Part shown: piece after piece, positions 33,211 to 45,654 of the stretch
Layout: each line of letters begins with the position of its first letter
Numbering within the stretch: the first letter of the stretch is position 1
Assembly: GCF_950295315.1 (NCBI RefSeq)
Contig: NC_080171.1
Coordinates: 33,348,361-33,412,360, forward strand
Direction: 5' to 3'
Length of the DNA: 64,000 nt
Origin: Erinaceus europaeus
Lineage: Eukaryota > Chordata > Mammalia > Eulipotyphla > Erinaceidae
Notes under the pieces: generated by a model
The model's input: the letters and a program-made list of their open reading frames with translations, nothing else
What the model was told of the DNA's origin: nothing
Databases searched by the model: none
Program-made: the position numbers and the translations under genes

Positions 33211-34915
33211 CAACAAGATAGGACTCAGATCACTTCAGGTGCTCCCAAGACAGGGGTGAGTGAAAACACATGTGGATCATAGACAGAGAGGGGCTCAAGG
33301 AGAGATTCGTGGGACTAAAAGCCAGTACATACTCTATAGCAACTGGTACCAGTCCAAAAGTTTGCCAGTTGACATACCACCTCTGGTCTGAGTTTCATCA
33401 ACAAAAACACTGCTGAAGGCAGGAGAAGATCACCTAGGCCTCACCAAATTAAACATGTAGGTCTCTATTACTGTTGCCCCTCAAGGGTGGTCTGGGTTCG
33501 GCTATATAGTAGGTGACTTTTCACATTGTTCTAATAAATTAGGAAAAATGGTGAATAATTCCTTCACAAATCAGGATTTATTCAGAAACACAGGGCCACA
33601 GAGCTGAAAGCTGCCTTAGCAGAGTAAGAGCACAACTAGCTGAACAAATTACAATAATACAATAATAAAGATTGTATAATATCTGAACAGGTTACAAAAA
33701 CAGTAGAGCTGAGAGGGAGTGAGAATACAATAACTGAGAAATACAACATGACTAACAAGATTAAGGATGAATGAGAGAAAAATAATGAAAGAAGGGATCT
33801 CAAAAAGAGATTAAGAGACATTGAAAACAACAAGAGAGACATATGGTATGACTACAAAATAAATAATATTCACATTATTGGCTTACCAGAGGAAGAAAGA
33901 GAAGAAAGGGAAGAATGCACTCTACAGGACATAATAGCTGAGAACTTTCCTAGTCTAGACAGCATAAAAGACATAGAGTTCAAGAAGCTCAGAGAGTTCT
34001 GAACAGAATTAACACAGACCTAAAGAAACCAAGACACATCATGTTTAGAATGAAAATGAATAAGGATAAAGAAAGGATCATGAAGGCTAAAAGAGAAAAA
34101 TAAAGAGGTACTTAAAGAGGGAAACCCATAAGATTATCAGCAGATTTCTCCACACAAACACTAAAGGCCAGAAGAGAATGGCAAGATATCTATCGAGCGC
34201 TCAATGAGAAAGGCTTTCAACCAAGACTACTGTATCCTGCAAGACTATCATTCAGATTAGATGGAGGCACAAAAACCATCTCAGATAAGGAACAGCTGAA
34301 GGAATCAACTATCACCAAGCCTGCCCTGCAAGAAGTTCTGATAGTTATTATATAAATAATCATATCATCATAAACATGCCATATATCAAAGCACTCTAAA
34401 AGTTTAGGATAATGGCATTAAAATAGCTTAAGTCTATAACATCAATAAATGTCAATGGCCTAAATTTACCCATTAAAAGGCGCAGAGTAGGAAGATGGAT
34501 GAGAAAATACAACCCACCTAACTCAGCAAGACAAACACAGACTCATAGTGAAAGGATGGAAAACTATCATACAAGCCAATAGACCACAAAAAAAGGGCAG
34601 AAACAGCTTTTCTTATATTTGACATGATAGACCTTAAAATAAATTAAATTTTTAAAAGTAGGGATGAACATTACTTAATGTTCAGAGGATCTGTCAATTA
34701 AAAGGACTTAATGATTATTAATATCTATGAACCCAATAAGAGGCCATCTAAATACATCAAACATCTACTGAAAGAGCTACAGCAATATATTAACAGCAGC
34801 ACACTAATAGTAAGGGATTTCAAAACCCCACTCTCTCAACCTGACAGATCATTGAGGCAGAAAAATCAATGAAGAAACAAGGGGGCTAAATGAGGAGATA
34901 AATAAATTAGAACTA

Positions 34916-35137
34916 TTGAACATTTTCAGAGTCAATCACCCCAAGAAACTAGAATACACATTCTACACAAGTTCACATGGGTCATTCTCAAGGACAGACA
35001 ATATGTTAGGCCACAAAAACAGTGTCAACAAATTCAAAAGCATTGACATCAACCGAATCATGTTCTCAGACCACAGTGGAATTAAATTAATACTTAGCAA
35101 CAAACAAAAAATTAGTAAAAGTCCAAAAATATGGTAA
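34916..35137 (+). pseudogene. L1 ORF2 endonuclease-region fragment (73 codons)
   Basis: It reads HPKKLEYTFYTSSHGSFSRT, then DNMLGHKNSVNKFKSIDINR and MFSDHSGIKL. The SDH triad (here FSDHSG) matches the conserved catalytic SDH of the L1 apurinic-type endonuclease. The family's preceding D is in SRTDN (usually SRIDH). Stops before and after, and the nearby frameshifts, make it non-functional. Confidence 0.8.
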
Positions 35138-35355
35138 CTCAACAGTACACTACCTAACAACTACTGGGTCAAAGAGTAAATAAAGGAAGAAATCAAAATG
35201 CATCAAGAGTTCAATGAAAATGCAGACATAAGTAATCAAAATAGTTGGGATACAGCTAAGGTAGTTCTGAGAGGGAAGTTCATAGGCATACAAGCACACA
35301 TTAGGAAACAAGAAAAAGCTCAACTAAACAACCTGACTATACACCTTAAAGACTT

Positions 35356-36851
35356 AGAAGAAAAAGAGCAGGATGGAATTAGAGTATACTATGAAAGGAA
35401 AGGTCTCACCCGAGTAATGAAGCTGAAGGGTTGTCATTCCACACGTGAAGTCTCTGGACACAGTCTGAAGTGAAGCATGTTGAGGTGGCAATCGTTGTGT
35501 TGGTTAGGTTGTGATAGGCTGATGCAATATTATTTGATATGGATTGGGAGAGGCATATGGGAAAGTGGGCCCTATCCAATGGTTCCAGGACTGGGGGAAA
35601 TATAGGCTGTATAGTGGAGATGTGAGGTTCCTGCTGTCTTAGGGTTCAAAAAGACAATAGATAGTTAATGTTATCACATTATTTGGTAATTGGGTTAACT
35701 TTGAAAAGTCCTTTTGTTAGGGTTTGCTGTATAGTACCCAGTATCTTATATAGCTGTGCTATTGGTTGCTTCTGATCTACTTGGTCTACGCTTTTGAGAG
35801 AGTCTGCATATCAATTACACAGCCTACATATTGAAAAGATTCAGTTTGTGTTTTGAAAAACTTCGAGACATACAATTAATTTTCCCCCTCTCGTATTAAT
35901 TAACTAGTGATTTATATGACTACATTTTACTAGGAGTATACATAAACACCATTCCCACCACCAAAAGACTGTGCCCCATCCCTCCCACCCTTTCCACCCC
36001 CCACTGTCCCAGGAAGCTGCATGTCTACCCCTCACCACAGGGTTTTTACTTTGATGCCCTACTTACAATTTGGTCAGATCCTGCTTTTAGTTTCCCTTTC
36101 AGATCTTCTTACTCAACTTCTGTTGATGAGTGGGATCATCCCATACTCATCTTTATCTTTCTGACTTAGCTCACTTAACATAATTCCCATTTCATAGTAT
36201 ACTCTAATTTCATAGTATACTCTAATTCCATCTCAGGTGGTTCACTTTCTAACAAACTCCCAAAACCTAGATATACAGCAGTTTCTGTGAGTGAGAGCAT
36301 ATGTTCACACGTATCTGTAAACTACTGCAAAATATATACCTGAAAGCATAAGTACACTAGAGTTTGCAGTGAGTACCCCCCTAACACTTCCTCTCCACTA
36401 TTCCAAGCTTTGGGTCCATGATTGCTCAACAATTTGTTTGACTTCGTATGTTAACTCTCTTTTCAGTCACCAGGTTCCAGATGTCATCAGGATGCCGGCC
36501 AGGCTTCCCTAGACTGAAGACCCCACCAATGTGTCCTGGAGCTCCGCTTCCCCAGAGACACACCCTACTAGGGAAAGAGAGAGGCAGACTGGGAGTATGG
36601 ACCGACCAGTCAACGCCCATGTTCAGCGGGGAAGCAATTACAGAAGCCAGACCTTCTACCTTCTGCAACCCACAATGACCCTGGGTCCATGCTCCCAGAG
36701 GGATAGAGAATGGGAAAGCTATCAGGGGAGGGGGTGGGATATGGAGATTGGGTGGTGGGAACTGTGTGGAGTTGTACCCCTCCTACCCTATGGTTTTGTT
36801 AATTAATCCTTTCTTAAATAAAAAAGAAAAAAAAGAAGAAGAAAAAGAGCA
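35356..36851 (+). mobile_element. L1 insertion A: 5'-inverted (twin-primed), 15-bp TSD
   Basis: The insert 35371-36836 lies between perfect AGAAGAAAAAGAGCA repeats (35356-35370, 36837-36851) that belong to the host L1 ORF2. The left part (35371 to about 36187) is L1 ORF2 end plus 3'UTR on the minus strand. The right part (about 36188-36836) is the remaining 3'UTR on the plus strand, ending in an A-rich tail. The two parts abut in the original 3'UTR, with tcatagtatactctaatt duplicated near the junction. This is the classic product of twin priming. Confidence 0.9.
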
Positions 36852-37212
36852 AAGGAGCCCTAAAGCAGCCAGGACAGAAATAACTAAAGTTAGGGCAGAA
36901 ATAAATAACACTGAAAATTAAAAAAAAAAAACATATAAAAGATCAACAAGCCTAATTGTTAGTTCTTGGGAAGAGTAACTAAAATGGACAAACCCTTAGC
37001 CAGATTCACAGAACAAAAGAGGGGAGAAGACTCTAATAAATACGATTATAAATGAAAGAAAATATAACACAACAGACACCACAGAAATTCAACATATCAT
37101 GAAAGGCTTCAATAAACAACTATATGCCACCTAGTTAGAGAACCTGGAAGAAATTGAACAGTTCCTTGATACCTCTAAACTTCCAAAATTAAACAGAGAG
37201 AAACTAGAAAAT

Positions 37213-37940
37213 ATGAACACACAAGTCACTACCAACAAAATTGAAACAATTACCAAAAACATTCCCAAGAATAAAAGTCCTGGACCAGATGGTTTTACAA
37301 ATGAATTCTACAAAATCTTCAAGAAAGAGTTAATACCTCTACTTTTAAACTCTTCCAAAAGATCAAAGACACAGGAATACTCCCTTCTAGCTTCTATGAA
37401 GCCAACATCACTCTGATAGCAAAAGCAAACAGGGATACAAAATAAATAAATAAATAAATAAATAAAAACTATAGATTGATATCTCTGATGAACATAGATG
37501 CTAAAATATTGAACAAAATTATAGCCAACAGGATACAGCAGTATATTAAAAAGATTGTTCATCATGACCAAGTGGGGCTTATCTCAGTGATGCAAGGTTG
37601 GTTTAATATAAATAAATCAATCAACATGATCGACCACATCAATAAATGCAAGAACAAAAACTACATGGTTATATCAATAGATGCAGAGAAAGCCTTTGAG
37701 AAAATACAACATCCCTTTATGATCAAAACACTTAACAAAAATGGTAATAGATGAAAAATTCCTCAGAATTCTGGAGTCCATATATAGCAAACCTATATCC
37801 AACATCATACTCAATGGTGGAACACTGGAAGCATTTCCCCTCAGATAAGGTATTAGACAGGGCTGCTCAATATCACCATTACTATTCAAATAGTGTTAAA
37901 AGTTCTTGCCATAACAATTAGGCAGGATCCAGGGATTAAA
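37213..37940 (+). pseudogene. L1 ORF2 polymerase region of the host element
   Basis: Two open pieces read NIPKNKSPGPDGFTNEFYKI (first) and [20 protein letters not shown] with [20 protein letters not shown] (second). The SIDAEKAF block carries the motif A aspartate. They are separated by an (AAAT)n expansion at 37441-37470 that destroys the frame. The sequence stops at 37943 where insertion B begins and resumes after 41758 with the FADD motif. Confidence 0.85.
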
Positions 37941-37951
37941 GGGATACAGAT

Positions 37952-39110
37952 GTCTAGACTTGTGAGAGTTCTACAGACAGCTCTCCAGAGAGGCTGGACC
38001 AATTTACGTTTCCACCAACAGTGCAGAAGGGTTCCTCTGTCCCCATAGCCTCTCCAGCATTGCTGCTGTCCTTTTTGATGTATGCCATTTTCACAGGGGT
38101 GAGGTGGTATCTCAATGTTGTCTTTATTTGCATTTTGCTGACAATCAGTGACCTGGAGCAATTTTTCATGTTTGCTAGCCTTTTGGATCTCCTCTGAAGT
38201 TAATGTTTTGTTCATATCCTCTGCCCATTTTTGGATGAGATCATTTGCTTTTTTGTTGGTAAGTTTGCTGAGCTCTTTGTATATTTTGGTGACTAGTCTC
38301 TTGTCTGGTGTATGGTATGTGAAGATCTTCTACCATTCTGTGAGGGGTCTCTTTGTTTGTGTGATAGTTTCTTTGGCTGTGCAGAAGCTCTTCAATTTGA
38401 TATAGTCCCATTGATTTGCTTCTGGTTTAGTCTTCCTTGCAGTTGGGTTTGTATCATCAAAGATGTCCTTGAGGTTTAGGTGGGAAAGTGTTCCACCAAT
38501 GTTTTCCTCCAAGTATTTGATACTTTCTAGTCTAACATCCAGGTCCTTGATCCATTTCGAGTTGATTTTTGTTTCTGGTGAGATAAGGTGGTTCAATTTC
38601 ATTCTTCTGCATGTTTCAACCCAGTTTTCCAGCACCATTTATTGAAGGGAGCCTCCTTCCTCCATTTAATACTTTGGGCCCCCTTATCAAAGATTAGATG
38701 TCCATAGGTGTGGGGGTTTAGTTCCGGGCTTTCAGTTCTGTTCCACTCGTCTGTGTGCCTACTTCTGTTCCAGTACCAGACTGTTTTGATGATGATGGCC
38801 TTATAACATAGTTTAAGATCTGGGAGTATGATGCCTTCATTTCTTTTTCTTTGCCTCAAGACTGTTTTGGCAATTCTAGGTGTTTTCTGGTTCCAGATAA
38901 ATGATTGCAGTTTTTGTTCTATTCTCTTAAAGAAGCTTGGTGGAACTTTAAATTTAATATGGCTCTGGGGAGAATATTCATTTGATATTTATTCTTCCAA
39001 TCCATGAGCATGGGATGTCTTTCAATTTCATGGTATCAGTTTCTATTTCCTTGAATAGTGACTCATAGTTTTCAATATACAAGTCTTTCACTACTTTGGT
39101 CAGCTTTATT
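37952..39110 (-). pseudogene. Inverted L1 ORF2 C-terminal half (part of insertion B)
   Basis: On the minus strand the order is [50 protein letters not shown] with [35 protein letters not shown], then FCTAKETITQTKRPLTEW and finally CWRGYGDRGTLLHCWWKR. The zinc-type motif has lost its second and last cysteines (C to Y and C to R). At the two sites where the 39.6- and 46.3-kb copies carry stops, this copy has sense codons (AAA and TGG). Confidence 0.85.
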
Positions 39111-39535
39111 CCATATGACCCAGTAATTCCTCTCCTAGGGATATACCCCAAGAATTCCATAATGCCCAATCAAAAAGATATGTGTACACCTATGTTCATA
39201 GCCGCACAATTCATAATAGTTAAAACCTGGAAGCAACCCAGGTGCCCACGAACAGAGGAATAGCTGAGAAAGCTGTGGTATATATAAACAATGGAATACT
39301 ATGCAGCTATTAAGAACAATGAACCCACCTTCTATGACCCATCTTGGATGGAGCTAGAAGGAATTATATTAAGTGAACTAAGGCAAAAAGACAAAGATGA
39401 ATATGGGATGATCCTATTCATAAACAGAAGCTGAGAAAGAATAACAGAAAGGGAAACTCAAAGCAGGATCTGACTAAATTTATAGTAGGGCACCAAAGTA
39501 AAAACCCTGGGTGAAGGGTGGGGGTGGATGTTCAG

Positions 39536-41750
39536 CTTTCCCACCTAAACCTCAAGGTCATCTTTGATGATACAACCCCAATTGCAAGGAAGACTAAAGC
39601 AGAAATAAATCAATGGGACTACATCAAATTGAAAAGCTTCTGCACAGCCTAAGAAACTATCACACAAACAAGGAGACACCTTACAGAATGGGAGAAGAGC
39701 TTCACATGCCATACATCAGACAAGAGATTAATCACCAAAACATACAAAGAACTCAGCAAACTTAGCACCAAAAAAGCAATGACCCCATCCAAAAATGAGC
39801 AGAGGATATGAACAGAACATTCATTACAGAAGAGATTCAAAAGGCTAACAAACACATAAAAAATTGCTCCAGGTCACTGATTGTCAGAGAAATGCAAATA
39901 AAGACAACATTAAGATACCACCTCACCCCTGTAAGAATGGCATACATCAAAAAGGACAGCAGCAACAAATGCTGGAGAGGATGTGGGGAAAAAAGAACCC
40001 TTCTGCACTGCTGGTGGGAATGTCAATTGGTCCTATCTCTGTGGAGAGCAGTCTGGAGAACTCTCACAAGGCTAGACATGGACCTTCCATATGACCTAGT
40101 AATTCCTCTCTTGGGAATATACCCCACGGACTCCATAACACCCAACCAAAAAGATATGTGCATGCCTATGTTCATAGAAGCACAATTCATAATAGCTAAA
40201 ACCTGGAAGCAACCCAGGTTCCCAACAACAGATGAGTGGCTGAGAAAGCTGTGGTATATATACACAATGGAATACTACGCAACTATTAAAAACAATGAAC
40301 CCACCTTCTCTGACCCATCTTGGACAGAGTTAGAAGAAATAATGTTAAGTGAGCTAAGTCAGAAAGATAAAGATGAGTATGGGATGATCCCATTCATCAA
40401 CGAAGTTGAGAGAGAAGAACAGAAAGGGAAATTAAAGCAGGATTTGACTAAATCTAGAGTAGGGCACCAAAGTAAAAACCCTGTGGTAAGGGTGAGGGTG
40501 GACAGTCAGCTTCCTGGGGTGGCAGGGGTGGGGGAGGGTGGGTGGGATGGGACACAGTCTTTTGGTGGTGGGAATGGTGTTTATATATACTCCTATTAAA
40601 TTGTAGTCATATAAATCACTATTGAATTAATGAGAGGGGAAAAATTGATTATATGTCTCAAACTTTTTAAAGCACAGACTGAGTCTTTTTAATACATAGG
40701 CTGAGTCTTTGATACGTTGACTCTCTCAAAAGCCTAGACCAGAGAGAACAGAAGCAACCAGTGGCACAGCTATATACAAGATGTTGGGTATTATACAGCA
40801 AATCCTAACAAAGGGACTTTTCAAAGTTAACCCAATTACCAAATAATGTGATGATAACAATAACTATCTATTGTCTTCTTAAACCCTAAGACTGCAGGAA
40901 CCTCACATTTCCACTATAGAGCCCATATTTCCCCCAGTCCTGGAACCTTAGGGTAGGGTGTACTTACCTGCATGCTTCTCTCAATTCATATCAAATAATA
41001 TTGCATCCACCGATCCCAACCTAATCAACACAATGAGTGTCACCTCTGCATGCTTCACTTCTGACTATGTCCAGAGACTTCAGATGCTGAATGACAACCT
41101 TTCAGCTTCATCACTTGGGTGAGACCTTTCCTTTCATAGTATTCTCTAATTCCATTTCAGGTGGTTCCCTTCCTAACAAAGTCCCAAAACCTAGATATAG
41201 ACCAGGTCCCCTGAGATAGAGCATATGTTTACATGTATCCATAAACTAGGGCAAAATATATACCTGAAAGCAAAAGTACATAATAGTCTACAGTGAGTAC
41301 CTCCCAACACTTCATTTGCACTATTCCAGCCTTTAGGTCCATAATTGTTCAACAATTTGTTTGGATATCTCTTCAGCCACCAGGTTACAGATGCCAGCAT
41401 GATGCCAACCAGACTTCCTTGGACAGACGACCCCACCAACATGTCCTGGAGCTCCGCTTCCCCAGTGCCCCACCCTACTAGGCAAAGAGACAGGCAGACT
41501 TGGAGTATGGACTGACTAGTCAGTGCCCATGTTCAGCTGGGAAGCAATTACAGAAGCCAGATCTTCCACCTTCTGCAGCATACAATGACCTTGGGTCCAT
41601 ACTCCCAGAAGGATAAAGAATGGGAACACTATTAGGGGAGGCGATGGGATATGGAGATCTGGAGGTGGGAATTGTGTGGAGTTGTACCCCTCTTGTCCTA
41701 TGGTTTTGTTAATGTCTCCTTTTTTAAATAAATAAATAAATAAATAAGGT
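39536..41750 (+). mobile_element. Second L1 segment of insertion B (ORF2 C-terminus plus long 3'UTR)
   Basis: It starts at cacctaaacctcaaggtcat (ORF2) and continues to the end of the 3'UTR, about 1.25 kb after the ORF. It carries TAA at 39650-39652 and TGA at 39796-39798, both also present in the copy at 46258-47281, plus a private 1-nt deletion between them. Confidence 0.85.
39808..40599 (+). pseudogene. L1 ORF2 C-terminal domain, 263-codon open fragment
   Basis: This is the longest open frame in the window. It is the C-terminal end of the L1 ORF2 protein, which binds RNA and supports reverse transcription in the family. Residues C55, C59, H67 and C72 form the family's CX3CX7HX4C motif intact. 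Later blocks are [38 protein letters not shown] and [18 protein letters not shown]. The native stop appears to be lost, so the last about 30 codons are read-through 3'UTR. An in-frame TGA lies just before the first ATG, and endonuclease and polymerase are absent. A truncated retro-copy, not a host gene. Confidence 0.9.
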
Positions 41751-43400
41751 ATACAGATTAGAAGAGAAGAAGTCAAACTCTCCTTATTTGCAGATGATAT
41801 GATAGTATACATTGAAAAACCTAAAGAATCCAGCAAGAAGCTTTTGTAAATTATTAGGCAATATAGTAAGGTGTCAGGCTACAAAATTAACATGCAAAAG
41901 TCAGTGGTTTTCCTCTGTTCAAACACTAAGGTAGCAGAAGAAAAAGTCCAGAAATCAATTTCTTTAACCATAGCAACAAAAACAATAAAATATCTAGGAA
42001 TAAACCTAACAAAAGAAGTGAAAGATTTGTATACTAAAAATTGTTAGTCACTATTTAAGGAAATATAGAAATACAGAAAGAATTGGGAAAGATACTCCAT
42101 GTTCATGGGTTGTAAGAATTAACATCATCAAAGTGAATATACTACCCAGAGCCATATACATATTTAATGCAATCCCAATCAAGATTCCAACTAATTTTTT
42201 AAGAAAATAAGACAAAAGTTATAAATATTTATCTGGAACCAAAAATACCTAGGATTGCGAAAACAATTTTGAGAAGAAAGAACAGAATTGGAGGCATCAC
42301 ACTTCCAGGTCTCAAACTGCATTAGAGGACCATTGTAGTCAAAATTGCTTGGTACTGGAACATAAACAGACTAACATACCAGCAAAGTAGAATTGAGAGC
42401 CCAAAAGAAATCCCCCACACCTACAGACATCTAATCTTAGACAAAGGTGTCTAGACTCTTAAATGGAGAAAGAAGAGTCTCTCCAACAAATTATGTTGGA
42501 AAAATTTGGTCCAAACATTCAAAAGAATGAAACTGAGCCACTGTATGTCAACACAAAAGTAAATTCCAAATGGATCAAGGACTTGGATGTTAGACAAGAA
42601 ACTATCAAATACTTAGAGGAAAATATTGGCAGAACTCCTTTCCATCTAAATTTTAAAGACATCTTCAATGATACAAACCCAATTACAGAGAAGACCAAAA
42701 CAAAGACAAACAAATGGAGCTACATCAAATTAAAAATCTTCTGCACAGCAAAAGAAACCACCACCCACACAAAGAGACCCCATACAGAATGGGAGAAGAC
42801 ATGCCATACATCAGACACAGGCTAATAATCAAAATATATAAAGAGCTTGCCAAACTCAGCAACAAGGAAACAAATGACCCCATCCAAAAATGGGGAGAGG
42901 ATATGAATAGAATATTCTCCATAGATGAGATCCAAAAGGCTAAAAAAACATATGAAAAAATGCTCCAAGTCACTGCTTGTCAAAGAAATGCAAACAAAGA
43001 CAACAATGGGATACCACTTCACTGTGGAATGTCATAGTCAGAAAAGGTAGCAGCAACAAAAGCTTGATAGATTGTGGAGACAATGAAACCCTCCTGCACT
43101 GCTGGTGGGAATGTAAATTGGTCCAGCCCCTATGGAGAGCAGTCTGGAGAACTCTCAGAAGGCTAGAAGTGGGCCTACCCTATGACCATCTCCTGAGGAT
43201 ATATATCCTAAGGAACCAAACACACTTATCCAAAAAGATTTGTGGATACCAATGTTCATAGTAGCACCATTTAAAATAGTGAATTCATCTTCCTTACCCC
43301 ATCTCAGATGGAGCTTGAAAGAGTCATGTTAAGTGAGGTAAGTCAGAAATAGATGGATGAATATTGGATGATCCCACTCATAGAAAGAAGTTTAAAAAAT

Positions 43401-43416
43401 GTGTGTGTGTGTGTGT
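43401..43416. repeat. Short (GT)n run at the L1 end
   Basis: Eight GT units directly after the last L1 ORF2-derived sequence. Confidence 0.85.
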
Positions 43417-43458
43417 TGGTAGGCAGTAGGTAATTTCGCTATCTGAGGCATTGTATTA

Positions 43459-43695
43459 AAAAACTGAAATTAGCAGTTCAGGTGGCAACACTCTGTAAAG
43501 TGCACATTACCATTATCAATAACTTGGGTTCAAGTCCCAGATACCTACCTACAGATACAAAGTTTATAAGCAATGGGCCAATGTTGGAGGTATCTCTCCT
43601 TCTCTCCATATTTCTCTCTCTCCCTCTCCAGCTCCTTCCCTTCCTGTCTGTCTCTTGCTTTCTATCAGATAATAAAACAAAACTAATAATAAGAA
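43459..43695 (+). mobile_element. tRNA-derived SINE, diverged type A
   Basis: It reads agttcaggtggcaacactct, aacttgggttcaagtcccag, a CT-rich block and ctatcagataataaaac. Confidence 0.6.
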
Positions 43696-44365
43696 AACAA
43701 AACTAAAATCGAATAACTCATATCTGGTAAAGCAATGGGATTAAATTAAGGCACACACCAATTGAATAAATAGAAAATAAATTTAAAAGATTTTTTTAAA
43801 TGTATAAAGGTCCTGGGTAAACTTACAGAGACTAGCCACCAGTGAACAATACCAAGGGCAGCCATTTCCAAACTGTGAATAGTTCCATTAAATTGTTCAC
43901 TGAACATTCTGTGAAACTGTATCTGGTCACATTGTCTGTTGTTGATATGTCTGCAAGATTTTTTTTTTTCTATAAGTAATGAGTTAAGAAAATTTTCAGG
44001 TTCCAAACATGGTTTATATCACAACTAACATTTTAAAAGAAGTACCTCATTTCTGGACCATATTCTTTCACACTCAGACCCCTACCCTCTCAATGTCTTT
44101 CTGTCTATAGCCAAAAGAAAAAAAAAAAAAAAAGAAATAAAAATTATCAAGTTAGAGTAAGCACACAATTCTAACTTATTCCAACTTTTTTCTCCAGTTA
44201 CAGTTGCTATCTTTCAACAATGAAAAATATTAAGTCACTACTCTACGTTTTCAGATAGAATGTTTTCAAGATACAGGGAAGAAATAGAAAAGTTACATTA
44301 AGGACACACAATCACTTCAAGTACTAACAAGTGTGGTCACGTCATATTAAATATTTGCAATTATT
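43696..44365. other. Unassigned AT-rich DNA
   Basis: An A-run at about 44119-44135 may mark an unrecognised retrotransposon tail. Nothing else is seen. Confidence 0.4.
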
Positions 44366-44369
44366 AAAT

Positions 44370-44818
44370 TAATCTCCACTATTCCAACCTTTGGGTCCAT
44401 GATTGCTCAACAATTTGTTTGGCTTCGTATGTTAACTCTCTTTTCAGCCACCAGGTTCCAGATACCATCAGGATGCCAGCCAGACTTCCCCGGACTGAAG
44501 ACCCCACCAAAGCGTCTTGGAGCTCCGCTTCCCCAGAGACTCACCCTACTAGGGAAAGAGAGAGGCAGACTGGGAGTATGGACCAACCAGTCAACGTCCA
44601 TGTTCAGTGAGGAAGCAATTACAGAAGCCAGACCTTCCACCTTCTGCAACCCACAACTACCCTGGGTCCATGCTCCCAGAGGGATAGAGAATGCGAAAGC
44701 TATTCGGGAGGGGATAGGATATGGAGATTGGGTGGCAGAATTGTGTGGAGTTGTACCCCCCCATCCTATGATATTGTTAATGTCTCATTTCTTAAATAAA
44801 AAATAAAAATTAAACTCA
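44370..44818 (+). mobile_element. 5'-truncated L1, terminal 3'UTR
   Basis: It begins ctccactattccaacctttg and follows the standard 3'UTR order to gttgtacccccccatcctat, then an AAATAAAAAATAAAAATTAAA tail. Short ATTAAA repeats at both edges may be the TSD. The 135-codon ORF inside (44399-44806) is a chance frame. Confidence 0.85.
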
Positions 44819-45654
44819 CCTTAAACCAGTCATCTAAACATCAAAATATATACTATAGCTAACTAACTCTCAAATTACACTCAGTACACTGTGTGACCCT
44901 CTCCCTGCAAGCAAATATTTATGAGGTTTTGAAGTATTCCAAATCTGCCATAAAATCTTATTATTTAAATGCCTTTAAATTTAGATGTTATAAAACGCAT
45001 TGATAAATTCAAAGCTAATATATTGTTTTCAACACTTAGCGTGGGCTGACTGATTTTTGGTAATCATATGCCATTCTTAATGGAGCCAAAATATGTTTGA
45101 AATAATTAGCTACCACTTAATAAATAAACAAAATCTGTTTTATCTCATTTAGATGCTAGAAGAATCCTATTTAAAATATTTTAATAGTTAAGTCTTTAAA
45201 GTATTAACTCAAGAAAATGCAAAGGTAGTGTTGCAATATTTACCCTAGTGCTATGAACTCACCAAGGGAGCAATGAGGATTAAATCATTTAAAAATAATG
45301 ACACACTTGCTTCTCCCAGAAAAGGAAAAAAAAAGGAGAATGAGTGAATACTTAATAAAGGGAATTTAAGGTCTCAGGAAAAATCACTATGAGTGCCTAG
45401 TAAATTCAGATAGATTATCAAGCAAAGTTTAACACTGATATCATCCACAGCAAACAGATATCAAATTATTAATGAGGAAAGAGATCTTGTTGTGGAGAAC
45501 CAAAGAGCATTACATTCATTCTGCCTTTCAAAGAACTGTCACTGGAAATGCTGGTTTTGTGGTAGCACTTATGCTACAACTTGATTCTGAAAAAAAGGTT
45601 CAGTGTACCTAGAATCTCCACAAACTTTCCCCTGCCTTCTGTAATTGGAAAATC
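44819..45654. other. Unassigned AT-rich DNA
   Basis: No repeat is recognised. It is possibly single-copy. Confidence 0.4.

Larger units (their letters stand above)
37944..41758 (+). mobile_element. L1 insertion B: 5'-inverted and chimeric, about 3.8 kb
   Basis: The insert 37952-41750 is flanked by ATACAGAT (37944-37951, 41751-41758), and the host ORF2 is continuous across it. There are three parts. 37952 to about 39110 is ORF2 on the minus strand. About 39111-39543 is the next ORF2/3'UTR part on the plus strand, contiguous with the inverted part apart from about 8 bases. From about 39536 the sequence jumps back to ORF2 and runs to the end of the 3'UTR and an (AAAT)n tail. The jump is at a shared CTTTCCCA (39536-39543). 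Confidence 0.85.
33215..43400 (+). mobile_element. Near full-length old L1, split by two later L1 insertions
   Basis: The pieces 33215-35370, 36852-37943 and 41759-43400 add up to about 4.9 kb in L1 order. First comes 5'UTR (gggtgagtgaaaacacatgt) and then ORF1-like coiled-coil codons near 33700-33900. Next come the ORF1-ORF2 spacer and endonuclease region (34430-35140), polymerase (37213-37940, then FADDMIVYI at about 41790), the linker to the C-terminus (42465-43060) and the Cys-rich region (43090-43140). All frames are broken. The usual long 3'UTR is missing, as the element stops near a (GT)n run at 43401. Confidence 0.85.

Noticed and set aside
39808..40599. 263-codon ORF as a possible host gene
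   Set aside because: It is the C-terminus of L1 ORF2 inside an insertion, with stops just upstream and another near-identical copy at 46.5 kb.
44399..44806. 135-codon ORF
   Set aside because: Chance frame in an L1 3'UTR fragment.
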